Below are positions 25,804-33,934 of a DNA stretch of 49,119 nt, in pieces (position 1 is the first letter of the stretch; each line of letters starts with the position of its first letter). Origin of the DNA: PHET01 sp038202795. GTDB taxonomy: Bacteria > Actinomycetota > Coriobacteriia > Anaerosomatales > PHET01. Below the pieces are notes generated by a model. It was not told where the DNA came from. It saw only the letters and a program-made list of their open reading frames with translations, and did not search any database. A program made the translations under genes and the position numbers. Location: assembly GCA_038202795.1 (NCBI GenBank), contig JBBREQ010000002.1, positions 1 through 49,119 on the forward strand, read 5' to 3'.

Positions 25804-26622
25804 CTAGTCCGCCCACACCTCATGCGCATAGCTCACAGCGTGAAGCGTGAGACCGTGCGCAGGGGCGGTGGCGCCGGCGGCATCACGCGCACACGCCGCA
25901 AACACCTCGGCCACCCACGCGGGGTCCTGGCGCCCCACTCCGATGTCCACCAGAGTGCCCACCAGTGTACGAACCATCGAGTGCAGAAACGACCTGCCCA
26001 CCACACGGACGGTCAAGCACGGCTCGCCCAAGTGCTCCTCGGCCCTGATCTCGAGCACGTCGATAGTGCGAACGGTGCTCTTTCCCTCGGCCGAGTCACG
26101 CACGCAGAAGCTGCGAAAGTCATGCTGCCCCAGCAGCCGCGCAGCACCCGCCTGCATGGCCTCAAGATCGAGGTCCTTGGGTACGTGCCAGGCGAACCTG
26201 CCCAGAAACAGCGGAGGGACTCTGCCGGGCACGATGCGGTAGCGGTACTCGCGGCTGTTCGCATCGAACCTCGCCGAGAAGCCCGGCCGAGCCAACCGCA
26301 CCTGCCGCACCACGATGCCCGTGCCGACAAGTGCCTGGAGCGAGCGACGCAGGCGCGGGGGGTCGATCGTGTCGCCGGCCACGTCGAAGCTTATGACCTG
26401 CCCCAGGGCGTGGACGCCGGTATCGGTGCGTCCTGCCCCCACGATAGCCACCGGCCGTCGCAGCGCGGTCCCCAGCGCCTCCTCGATGCGACCCTGCACG
26501 GTCTCGAGTCCGGGCTGACGCGCGAACCCGCGAAACGGCGTGCCGTCATAGGCGATGAGCAGGGCAGCCGAGTCTCGCCTCGTACCCGCGCGCATCTCGT
26601 CGTCATCTGTTTGCTCGCTCAC
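25804..26622 (-). CDS. truA: tRNA pseudouridine(38-40) synthase
   Basis: This protein of 272 residues modifies U38-U40 in the tRNA anticodon stem. The catalytic aspartate is Asp67 in GRTDTGVHALGQ; REYRYRI and GRSFLHSMVRTLVGTLVDIG are also typical. The start is a GTG (26620-26622) with GGAGGT 5 nt upstream, giving a polar N-terminal extension of about 15 residues before the fold; an ATG at codon 10 is the alternative. It follows ecfT by 11 nt. Confidence 0.96.
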   Translation of the reverse strand: MSEQTDDDEMRAGTRRDSAALLIAYDGTPFRGFARQPGLETVQGRIEEALGTALRRPVAIVGAGRTDTGVHALGQVISFDVAGDTIDPPRLRRSLQALVGTGIVVRQVRLARPGFSARFDANSREYRYRIVPGRVPPLFLGRFAWHVPKDLDLEAMQAGAARLLGQHDFRSFCVRDSAEGKSTVRTIDVLEIRAEEHLGEPCLTVRVVGRSFLHSMVRTLVGTLVDIGVGRQDPAWVAEVFAACARDAAGATAPAHGLTLHAVSYAHEVWAD

Positions 26623-26633
26623 GTGCTACCTCC

Positions 26634-27425
26634 TCACAACAGTATCGCCACCGCAAAGGACAGTGTCACCGTGCCAGCCAGCACCATCCAGTCTTCGGGT
26701 CGCATCACAAGTTCACGCAGTCGCGAACGTTCCTTACCGGTGTAGCACCGAGACTCCATCGCAACGGCCAAGTCGTCGGCGCGCCGGAACAGTCGGACAA
26801 AGAGCGGAATGAGCACAGGAATCCACGCTCGTGCCCGCGCTGCAGGCCCGCCGCGGTCGAACACCGCTCCGCGGGCCGTCTGAGCGACCACGATCCGCTC
26901 GGCCTCCTCGGCGGTGGTGGGAATGAAACGCAGCGCGATCGAGAACATCATGGCGACGTCTTCCACGGGAAATCGCACCACTGACAGCGGCCGCATCAGG
27001 GACGACAACGCGTCGGTAAGTGCCACAGGCGAGCTCGTGAGCGTGACCAGAGACGCCCCCAGCATCAGGATGACGATTCTCAGGGCGAGGAATGCGCCGG
27101 AGGACAGCCCGGGGATGCTGATCGATACCGGCCCCCACTGCACCAAGGCATCCGGGTCCCGCCAGCTGAATGTGTGTACCACAAGGGTGAACAGCAGCAG
27201 CCAGAGCACGGGCCTGAGCCCGCGAACCGCGAGTCGCCACGACACACGCGACAGCCCGATAGCTGCGGCGACCGCACCCGCGACCACGAGCAGTCCCGGC
27301 CACCCGCCCACCGAGAACAGAGCGATGGTCAAAGCGAACGTCGCGACGATCTTCACACGTGCATCGAGCCGATGCAGCGCCGAATCGCCCGGAACGAACT
27401 GGCCGAAGGGAACCGGCACGCTCAC
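26634..27425 (-). CDS. ecfT: ECF transporter transmembrane component EcfT
   Basis: This 263-residue membrane protein couples the two EcfA ATPases to a substrate-binding S component. It has about five or six hydrophobic segments and the coupling-helix signatures AQTARGAVFD and AMESRCYTG; the second deviates from the more common Ala-Arg at this point. The start is a GTG (27423-27425) overlapping the ecfA2 stop as GTGA. No S component is encoded in the window, so this is probably a shared module for several vitamins or metals. Confidence 0.93.
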   Translation of the reverse strand: MSVPVPFGQFVPGDSALHRLDARVKIVATFALTIALFSVGGWPGLLVVAGAVAAAIGLSRVSWRLAVRGLRPVLWLLLFTLVVHTFSWRDPDALVQWGPVSISIPGLSSGAFLALRIVILMLGASLVTLTSSPVALTDALSSLMRPLSVVRFPVEDVAMMFSIALRFIPTTAEEAERIVVAQTARGAVFDRGGPAARARAWIPVLIPLFVRLFRRADDLAVAMESRCYTGKERSRLRELVMRPEDWMVLAGTVTLSFAVAILL

Positions 27426-28258
27426 GGCATGACACCGCCCCGAAAAGCAAGCGAACGCGCGGCCTCATGCGGATCGAGGCTGAAGGTATAGCCCGATGCG
27501 ACCTCACCCACCGCGATACGCTGAGCCTCGAGCACATCTGGGGCTCGCAGGCCCGCGGAAGCGAACAGCTCCGGCGCGGCGATGAGGTCCCCCGCCGGCA
27601 CCGTGACAAGCGTGCGGCCGGACCCCAGCACCACGACGCGGTCGGCATCTCCCAAGAACTCCTCGGCGCTGTGGCTTACCACCACCACACCCGATCGCTC
27701 TCGGGCAGCGAGCAGAAGCAACCGCATCGCACGTCTGCCCGGACCGTCGAGCCCCGCTGTGGGCTCGTCGGCAAGAAGGTAGGCGGGGCCCAAGGCGAGT
27801 ACCCCAGCCACCGCGACACGCCGCGCCTCGCCGCCCGATAGCGAGAACGGAGAACGCGCACCGAATCTCTCAGGATCGAGCTCGACCGCTAGAAGCGCCT
27901 CACGTGCGGCAATGAGCGCCTCATCGCGCGTGGCGCCCATATTCCTGGGCCCGAACGCAACGTCACCGAGCACGGTGTCCGCGAACAGCTGAGTCTCCGG
28001 ATCCTGAAACACTAAGCCCACCGCACCGCGGGCCGAGGCGGGATCAAGCGGTGAACCGTCGATCGTCGCCCGGCCCTCGTCGGCACTCAGCAGACCTGCT
28101 GCGATGCGCAGGAGCGTTGACTTGCCCGAGCCGGTGGCCCCGAGCACAAGCACCAGCTCGCCTCGCGAAACCTCCATCGACACGTGTTCGAGTGCGGGGA
28201 CGCTGTAGGTGGTCCCCCGAGCATACGTGTAGCTGACATCGCGGAGGCTGAGTGTCAC
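27422..28258 (-). CDS. ecfA2: ECF transporter ATP-binding protein EcfA2
   Basis: This ATPase of 278 residues has Walker A GATGSGKST, Q-loop FQDPETQLF, signature LSGGEARRVAVAG, Walker B YLLADEPTAGLD and switch SHSAEE. It forms a heterodimer with EcfA1. The GTG start (28256-28258) overlaps the ecfA1 stop as GTGA. A C-terminal region past residue 225 is typical for the family. Confidence 0.94.
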   Translation of the reverse strand: MTLSLRDVSYTYARGTTYSVPALEHVSMEVSRGELVLVLGATGSGKSTLLRIAAGLLSADEGRATIDGSPLDPASARGAVGLVFQDPETQLFADTVLGDVAFGPRNMGATRDEALIAAREALLAVELDPERFGARSPFSLSGGEARRVAVAGVLALGPAYLLADEPTAGLDGPGRRAMRLLLLAARERSGVVVVSHSAEEFLGDADRVVVLGSGRTLVTVPAGDLIAAPELFASAGLRAPDVLEAQRIAVGEVASGYTFSLDPHEAARSLAFRGGVMP

Positions 28259-29067
28259 AGTGCCCCCGCGATCTGCGCAGGGGTGGCGGCGTCGTGCGGC
28301 ACTGCCACTCCGGCGCGGCGCAGTTCCTCAGCGAACTGAAGCAGGGGCGGTAGTTCCAACCCCCACGGCCCCAGCTCACCTACCCTGCCAAGAAGCGCGC
28401 TCGGCGCGCCATCGAACACCACCGCACCCTGATGCATGACCAACGCGCGCGCGGCTTGCATCGCCTCCGAGAGGTCGTGTGTGACCTGCAGGACAGCACG
28501 ACCCGAGGCGGCCACTTCCGCGAGCACGGCCAGAACTTCGAGGCGGCCCAACGGGTCGAGCATCGAGGTGGGCTCGTCGAGCACCAGGTAGCGAGGATCC
28601 ATCGCAAGGGCACCGGCAATGGCGAGCCGCTGCTTCTGCCCACCTGAGAGCAGGTGCGGCTCTCTGCGCTCCAGCCCGCTGAGCCCCACTGCCTTGAGTG
28701 CTTCAGCAACGCGGACGCGAATCTGCGCCCGCGGAAGTCCCAGGTTCTCTGGTCCGAATGCAACGTCGTCCTCAACCGCGGTGGCGACGATCTGGTTATC
28801 CGGATTCTGGAAGACGAGACTCACCCGCTCCCTGATCGGCCCTAGAGCGGCCTGGTCAGCAGTGCACATGTCGTCGACGCGCACCGAGCCCGTAGTGGGC
28901 AGGAGAAGCCCGTTGATCAGACGCACGAGGGTGGACTTCCCCGATCCGTTGGAGCCTAAGACGGCGACTCGCTCGCCTGGGACAATCTCCAACGAGACGC
29001 CGTGAACAGCGGGTTGCTGCTGAGCACCGGCGACGTAACTGAAACTCACGTTCTCGAAACTAATCAG
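28255..29067 (-). CDS. ecfA1: ECF transporter ATP-binding protein EcfA1
   Basis: This protein of about 270 residues has Walker A GSNGSGKST, Q-loop FQNPDNQIV, signature LSGGQKQRLAIAG and Walker B YLVLDEPTSMLD. The start is unusual. Family members begin M-I-x-F-E-N-V-S-F-S-Y, and the matching first codon here is CTG (29065-29067), with AGAGAGGT 7 nt upstream. The only other upstream candidate, a GTG at 29134-29136, lies in the terminator hairpin of the ribosomal operon and is unlikely. A rare CTG start or a base error is therefore inferred. Confidence 0.88.
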   Translation of the reverse strand: MISFENVSFSYVAGAQQQPAVHGVSLEIVPGERVAVLGSNGSGKSTLVRLINGLLLPTTGSVRVDDMCTADQAALGPIRERVSLVFQNPDNQIVATAVEDDVAFGPENLGLPRAQIRVRVAEALKAVGLSGLERREPHLLSGGQKQRLAIAGALAMDPRYLVLDEPTSMLDPLGRLEVLAVLAEVAASGRAVLQVTHDLSEAMQAARALVMHQGAVVFDGAPSALLGRVGELGPWGLELPPLLQFAEELRRAGVAVPHDAATPAQIAGAL

Positions 29068-29109
29068 GGCTCGTACCTCTCTGGAAGCTGACCGCCGGTC
29101 GCATGCGAA

Positions 29110-29136
29110 GTGAGGGTCCCCACTGGGGACCCTCAC
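29110..29136 (-). terminator. Terminator of the ribosomal superoperon (after rplQ)
   Basis: A perfect 12-bp inverted repeat (29110-29121 and 29125-29136) with a 3-nt loop lies 38 nt after the rplQ stop. The T run after it is poor. It separates the ribosomal genes from ecfA1, which begins 42 nt further on with no clear promoter, so read-through may supply ecfA1. Confidence 0.8.
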
Positions 29137-29174
29137 ATGGTAACGCTCTGTACCTCGAAGAGGCGGCTGACCAC

Positions 29175-29525
29175 CTAGTCGACCAGCTCCATGATCACCA
29201 TGGGAGCGGCATCGCCCTTGCGGGGGCCGAGCTTGAGGATGCGGGTGTAACCACCGTCGCGTCCCTCAAAGCGATCCTTCTCCGAGAAGATCTTGGCAAC
29301 GACTTCCTTGTTGCCCAGAGCCGCAATTGCGAGACGACGCGAATGCACATCGCCCTTCTTGGCCCACGTGATGGTCTTCTCGACCAACGGACGGACCTCT
29401 TTCGCACGTGTTTCTGTCGTCTTGATCCGGTCGTGCGCAAGTACCGCAATCGCCAGGCTCTTCAGCATCGCCTTAGTGTGGGATGCATCCGTGCCGAGCT
29501 TCCGACCTTTCTTAAGGTGTCTCAT
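29175..29525 (-). CDS. rplQ: 50S ribosomal protein L17
   Basis: This protein of 116 residues starts MRHLKKGRKLGTDASHTKAM and ends with the usual GDAAPMVIMELVD. The ATG at 29523-29525 has AGGAG 10 nt upstream and lies 16 nt after rpoA. It is the last gene of the alpha operon part of the superoperon. Confidence 0.98.
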   Translation of the reverse strand: MRHLKKGRKLGTDASHTKAMLKSLAIAVLAHDRIKTTETRAKEVRPLVEKTITWAKKGDVHSRRLAIAALGNKEVVAKIFSEKDRFEGRDGGYTRILKLGPRKGDAAPMVIMELVD

Positions 29526-29541
29526 CTTAAGCGAACTCCTG

Positions 29542-30480
29542 TTACTGCTTCAGGTTGAGGCCCATGGACACAAGCTTGTCCTTGACCTCTTCGATGGACT
29601 TCGCGCCGAAATTGCGGATGTTGAGCAGATCCTGCTCAGAGCACTCCGTAAGCTGACCGATCGTGTTGACGCCCTGGCGCTTCAGGCAATTGTAGGAGCG
29701 GACGGTCAGGTCCAGCTCCTCGATCGGGGTGTCGAGCACGCTCTCGCCCTCATCGACCGCAGCGGCGAAAATGCCTTCCTCAGCAAGAGGAGTGGATGCC
29801 TGGTCGACGAAGAGCATCATGTGCTCGTCGATGATGCGACCTGCGCGGGCAACCGCATCACTCGCGTCGAGGGCACCGTTGGTCTCGACCTCAAGGGTGA
29901 GCTTGTCATAGTCGGTCCGCTGGCCCACACGCGTGTTCTCCACGACGTAGGTGCACCGGTTGACCGGCGAGAAGAGGGAGTCCACGGTAATCACTCCGAT
30001 GGGATCCTCCGCCCGTTTGTTGCGGTCGGCCGAAACGTAGCCGCGGCCAACTCCGATGCGAATGCTCATCTCAAGCTTCGCGCCCGCATTCAATGTCGCC
30101 ACCGCATGCTCCGGATTGACCAGATCGAACTCCGCCGGGACCTTCAGGTCCGCGCCGGTCACAACCGCCGGACCGGTGGCAGACAATGTAGCAACAGCGT
30201 CGCCCGCCCCGATCTCAGTATCGCGAAACACAAGCCCCTTCACGTTGAGAACGATGTCCGTGACATCCTCGCGCACGCCCTCGATTGAAGCGAACTCGTG
30301 CTGAATGCCCTCGACGCGAATCGAGGTGGCTGCCGCACCCTGCAGCGAAGAGAGCAGCACACGGCGCATGCAGTTGCCCAGCGTGTAGCCAAAGCCACGC
30401 TCAAGCGGTTCCACTACGAAACGAGCGATCCGGTCATCGATACGATCGACCGTGACCTGGGGCCTCATGAACTCAGTCAT
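29542..30480 (-). CDS. rpoA: DNA-directed RNA polymerase subunit alpha
   Basis: This 312-residue subunit nucleates polymerase assembly. The N-terminal dimerisation domain has LERGFGYTLGNCMRRVLLSSL. The C-terminal domain (about 245-305: LDLTVRSYNCLKRQGVNTI, then NIRNFGAKSIEEV) binds DNA and activators. The ATG at 30478-30480 has GGGAGG 7 nt upstream; a TTG directly before it is in frame but less likely. Its CTD is strikingly like the extra domain at the end of RpoC in this window. Confidence 0.98.
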   Translation of the reverse strand: MTEFMRPQVTVDRIDDRIARFVVEPLERGFGYTLGNCMRRVLLSSLQGAAATSIRVEGIQHEFASIEGVREDVTDIVLNVKGLVFRDTEIGAGDAVATLSATGPAVVTGADLKVPAEFDLVNPEHAVATLNAGAKLEMSIRIGVGRGYVSADRNKRAEDPIGVITVDSLFSPVNRCTYVVENTRVGQRTDYDKLTLEVETNGALDASDAVARAGRIIDEHMMLFVDQASTPLAEEGIFAAAVDEGESVLDTPIEELDLTVRSYNCLKRQGVNTIGQLTECSEQDLLNIRNFGAKSIEEVKDKLVSMGLNLKQ

Positions 30481-30509
30481 CAAGCAGCCTCCCTGGCTTC
30501 TCGGTCCTA

Positions 30510-31136
30510 CTACTTGGAGTACAGCTCGACGATCAGCTGCTCACGAACAGGAGCGTCGATCATCTCGCGTGTCGGCAATGACAGGACCTTGCCCTGCAGC
30601 TTCTCGATATCAACCTCGAGCCAGCCAGGAACTTCAATCTTCTCAGACGAGATGAGCGCCGTCTTGATCACCAACAGGTCTTTCGACTTCACGCCAATTG
30701 CCACCAGATCCCCGCCGCGAACGCGATACGACGGAATGTTGACGCGGATGCCGTTGACCGTCACGTGGTTGTGACGAACGATCTGGCGTGCCTCATCACG
30801 GGACTTGGCGAAACCCAGTCGGTAGACGACATTGTCAAGGCGACTCTCCAGAATGCGGAGCAGGTTCTCGCCCGTGATGCCCTTCTGTCGACTGGCGGTC
30901 TCATAGTAGCCACGGAACTGCTTCTCAAGCAGACCGTAGATACGCTTGGTCTTCTGCTTCTCGCGAAGCTGGACTCGATACTCACTATCGCGCGGCCGCT
31001 TCTTACCCGCCTGACCAGGCGGGTACGGACGACGCTCAATGGCGCACTTGTCGCCATAGCAGCGGTCACCCTTGAGGAAAAGCTTGATCCCCTCGCGGCG
31101 GCACAGGCGGCAATCCGCCCCGGTGTAACGTGCCAT
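30510..31136 (-). CDS. rpsD: 30S ribosomal protein S4
   Basis: This protein of 208 residues nucleates 30S assembly. It is the zinc-binding form, with Cys9, Cys12, Cys26 and Cys31. The S4 RNA-binding domain follows from about residue 95 (LESRLDNVVYRLGFAKSRDE). The neighbours are rpsK before and rpoA after. Confidence 0.98.
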   Translation of the reverse strand: MARYTGADCRLCRREGIKLFLKGDRCYGDKCAIERRPYPPGQAGKKRPRDSEYRVQLREKQKTKRIYGLLEKQFRGYYETASRQKGITGENLLRILESRLDNVVYRLGFAKSRDEARQIVRHNHVTVNGIRVNIPSYRVRGGDLVAIGVKSKDLLVIKTALISSEKIEVPGWLEVDIEKLQGKVLSLPTREMIDAPVREQLIVELYSK

Positions 31137-31162
31137 CTTGTTCGATTCCCTTCAGGTAAAAG

Positions 31163-31564
31163 CTAGACCCGGCGGCGCTTGCGCGGCCGGCAGCCGTTGT
31201 GCGGAACAGGGGTGCAGTCCTGGATGGCCGAGATCTCCAGTCCAGCGGCCTGCAAAGAACGAACAGCGGTCTCACGACCGGAGCCCGGACCCTTGACGAA
31301 CACGGCAACCTTACGGAGTCCGTGCTCCTGAGCCATCTTCGCAGCGGCCTCGGCGGCCATCTGCGCAGCGAAGGGTGTAGACTTCCGCGAGCCTTTGAAG
31401 CCCACGGTGCCTGCGCTCTGCCAGGAGATCACGTTGCCCGAGGGGTCGGTGATAGTCACAATCGTGTTGTTGAACGTGCTCTTGATATGCGCCTGGCCGA
31501 CTGCGATGTTCTTACGCTCGCTGCGCTTGAGGCGTGTGCGTACGTTCTTCTTCTTAGCGGCCAT
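31163..31564 (-). CDS. rpsK: 30S ribosomal protein S11
   Basis: This protein of 133 residues has the conserved TPFAAQMAAE, FVKGPGSGRETAVRSLQ and DCTPVPHNGCRPRKRRRV segments. It lies in the platform of the 30S subunit. The ATG at 31562-31564 is 2 nt after the rpsM stop. Confidence 0.98.
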   Translation of the reverse strand: MAAKKKNVRTRLKRSERKNIAVGQAHIKSTFNNTIVTITDPSGNVISWQSAGTVGFKGSRKSTPFAAQMAAEAAAKMAQEHGLRKVAVFVKGPGSGRETAVRSLQAAGLEISAIQDCTPVPHNGCRPRKRRRV

Positions 31565-31566
31565 GC

Positions 31567-31941
31567 TTACTTGCCCTTCTTCTTAGCGCCGATCTGGCGA
31601 CGCGGACCCTTGCGGGTGCGTGCGTTGGTATGAGTGCGCTGGCCGCGGACCGGTAGGCCCTTGCGGTGGCGCAGGCCGCGGTAGCAGCCTATCTCCATCA
31701 GACGCTTGATGTTCTGTGCGACTTCACGACGAAGGTCACCCTCGACCTTGAGGTTCTTGTCGATGAACTCGCGCAGACGGACGACCTCTTCTTCCGTGAG
31801 GTCGCGTACGCGTGTGTCGGGGTTGATCCCGGAATCACGCAGAATACGCTGGCTGGTCGTAAGACCGATGCCGAGTATGTAGGTCAGGCCGATTTCGACG
31901 CGCTTCTCGCGCGGCAGATCGACACCTGCGATTCGGGCCAC
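31567..31941 (-). CDS. rpsM: 30S ribosomal protein S13
   Basis: This protein of 124 residues begins ARIAGVDLPREKRVEIGLTY and ends in a basic tail (GPRRQIGAKKKGK) that contacts the P-site tRNA. The start is a GTG (31939-31941) with GGAG 5 nt upstream. It follows rpmJ by 12 nt. Confidence 0.98.
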   Translation of the reverse strand: MARIAGVDLPREKRVEIGLTYILGIGLTTSQRILRDSGINPDTRVRDLTEEEVVRLREFIDKNLKVEGDLRREVAQNIKRLMEIGCYRGLRHRKGLPVRGQRTHTNARTRKGPRRQIGAKKKGK

Positions 31942-31953
31942 TCGTGCTCCCTC

Positions 31954-32067
31954 CTAGCCCTGGCGCTGCTTATGGCGCGGATTCTCGCAGATAACGAGAA
32001 CTCGGCCATGGCGCCGGATCACCTTGCACTTATCACACATCTTCTTGACGGAAGGACGTACCTTCAT
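31954..32067 (-). CDS. rpmJ: 50S ribosomal protein L36
   Basis: This 37-residue protein is the zinc form, with Cys11, Cys14, Cys27 and His32. The start is the ATG at 32065-32067 (MKVRPSVKKMCDKCK); the frame is open upstream but that part is leader. The gap to infA is 125 nt with no other gene. Confidence 0.96.
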   Translation of the reverse strand: MKVRPSVKKMCDKCKVIRRHGRVLVICENPRHKQRQG

Positions 32068-32192
32068 CTTCTCGTCTTCCTTTCGCGATTCACATCTATG
32101 TACACGCCCAGCCGCAGGCATTGGTTTTCGTACGTGGTGGACACGAGCACACACGGCGCCGGGAGTGCCCACTACCCGGTACCCAGAGCACT

Positions 32193-32414
32193 CTACTTGT
32201 AGCGGTAGGTGATTCTTCCCCGACTCAGATCATAGGGCGACAGCTCAACGACGACCTTGTCTCCAGGCAGAATACGGATGTAGTGCATACGCATCTTGCC
32301 CGAGATATGAGCAAGCACCTTGTGACCATTCTCCAGCTCCACGCGAAACATCGCGTTGGGCAGAGGCTCGGTCACCGTGCCTTCAAGCTCAATTGCATCG
32401 TCCTTCTTTGTCAC
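32193..32414 (-). CDS. infA: Translation initiation factor IF-1
   Basis: This 73-residue OB-fold protein binds the ribosomal A site during initiation. The sequence TKKDDAIELEGTVTEPLPNA through SPYDLSRGRITYRYK is typical. The start is a GTG (32412-32414) with AAGGAG 10 nt upstream; upstream in-frame sequence is not coding. Confidence 0.97.
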   Translation of the reverse strand: MTKKDDAIELEGTVTEPLPNAMFRVELENGHKVLAHISGKMRMHYIRILPGDKVVVELSPYDLSRGRITYRYK

Positions 32415-32518
32415 TCTATGTTTACTCCTTGGAAGGCCTGAATCCGCAAGTGAATATGGTATCTCAGCTGAGGTCCCGAGTCCACACATTTCTTCTGGGC
32501 GTGGCTGAGCTCTGTTCT

Positions 32519-33271
32519 CTACGGCTCAACGGTGAGAACGAGCGGACCGTCCTCGGTAATCGCTACCGTGTGCTCGAAGTGGGCCGAGATCGACCCATCA
32601 CGTGTCACCACGGTCCACCCGTCCGACAACGCATCAACCTCGTGGCTGCCGGCATTGATCATGGGTTCGATCGCGAGCACCATACCAATTTCCAGGCGTG
32701 GGCCGGTCCCGGGCGTACCATAGTTGGGAACATTCGGATCCTCGTGCATCGCCCTGCCTATGCCATGTCCGACGTACTCGCGGACGACTCCAAACCCGTC
32801 TCTCTCTGCAACATGCTGAACCGCTGCACCGATGTCGTAGAGTCGCTTTCCTTTGGTGCACTGCTCGATGCCTGCACCGAGCGACGCTTCCGTCACATCG
32901 AGAAGACGACGCGCCAGGTCCGAGATGCGCCCCACTCCGAACGTGGCGGCATTGTCTCCGTAGTAACCGTTGATGACCGCACCCACATCGACTGATATCA
33001 CATCGCCCTCACGCAGGGCGATGCTGTCCGAGGGAATCCCGTGAACAACCTGGGAGTTCAGGGATGTGCACAAGGTCGCAGGGAACCCGTGATAGCCCTT
33101 GAAGGCCGGGACACCACCGTCATCCCTGATCGCCGCCTCTGCGATCGCATCAAGCTCGAGTGTGGTCACGCCAGGCCCAATCGCCTCGCCCACAAGACGG
33201 AGAGCCCGTGCGCTGATGCGCCCGGCCTCTCTCATCGTTTGTATCTCCATCGCCGACTTGCGAACGATCAC
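32519..33271 (-). CDS. map: Type I methionine aminopeptidase
   Basis: This 250-residue metalloenzyme removes the initiator methionine. The metal ligands are seen in VDVGAVINGYYGDNAATF (two Asp), GHGIG (His), EPMI (Glu) and the final FEHTVAITEDGP (Glu). The start is a GTG at 33269-33271, giving MIVRKSAMEIQTMREAG as in the family. It begins 7 nt after the adk stop. The 104 nt down to infA hold no gene. Confidence 0.96.
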   Translation of the reverse strand: MIVRKSAMEIQTMREAGRISARALRLVGEAIGPGVTTLELDAIAEAAIRDDGGVPAFKGYHGFPATLCTSLNSQVVHGIPSDSIALREGDVISVDVGAVINGYYGDNAATFGVGRISDLARRLLDVTEASLGAGIEQCTKGKRLYDIGAAVQHVAERDGFGVVREYVGHGIGRAMHEDPNVPNYGTPGTGPRLEIGMVLAIEPMINAGSHEVDALSDGWTVVTRDGSISAHFEHTVAITEDGPLVLTVEP

Positions 33272-33278
33272 GTCTTGA

Positions 33279-33908
33279 CTACGCCTCCAGCGCGACCCGG
33301 ACATCAGCCCAAACCGCTTCGACTGGGCGATCGCCGTCAATCTGGTGAAGGATCCCCTTGGCGCTGTAATAGTCGATGAGCGGCGCTGTCGACTTCTCAT
33401 AGACGTCCAGACGGTTACGTACCGTGGCCTCATTGTCGTCATCCCGCTGGTAGAGCGCACCGCCACACACAGTACAGCTGAGTCCTTCAGAGACGCTCGT
33501 GATGCGCCCGCACTGTCGACAGGAGCGACGAGCGGTCAGACGCCTGACGATCACCTCGGGATCGACGAGGACCGCGACCGCCGTGTCGATCTTCTTGCCG
33601 ACAGAAGCGAGCTCGGTATCAAGCACCTCGGCCTGCGCCTTGGTCCGGGGGAAACCATCGAGAATGAAGCCCTTGCCAGTGTCCGGTTGGGAAAGACGTT
33701 CCTTCACAAGGCCCACAACGATCGAGTCGGGAACCAGTTCTCCGGCATCCATGAAACGCTTCGCCTCAAGTCCCAGTAGAGAGCCGTTGGTCACAGCGGC
33801 GCGTAGAATGTCACCTGTCGAGATGTGCGGCAGCCCATAGACCTCAATAATGTTGGCGGCCTGCGTTCCCTTGCCGGCTCCAGGCGCGCCGAGCAGCACG
33901 ATGTTCAT
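33279..33908 (-). CDS. adk: Adenylate kinase
   Basis: This protein of 209 residues interconverts ATP, AMP and ADP. The P-loop GAPGAGKGT is at 7-15. The LID domain is the long, zinc-binding type, with Cys130, Cys133, Cys145 and Cys148. The ATG at 33906-33908 has GGAG 8 nt upstream and is preferred to a GTG three codons earlier. It lies in the usual secY-adk-map order. Confidence 0.97.
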   Translation of the reverse strand: MNIVLLGAPGAGKGTQAANIIEVYGLPHISTGDILRAAVTNGSLLGLEAKRFMDAGELVPDSIVVGLVKERLSQPDTGKGFILDGFPRTKAQAEVLDTELASVGKKIDTAVAVLVDPEVIVRRLTARRSCRQCGRITSVSEGLSCTVCGGALYQRDDDNEATVRNRLDVYEKSTAPLIDYYSAKGILHQIDGDRPVEAVWADVRVALEA

Positions 33909-33934
33909 GAACCCCACTCCCCTTCCTGCTGTCC

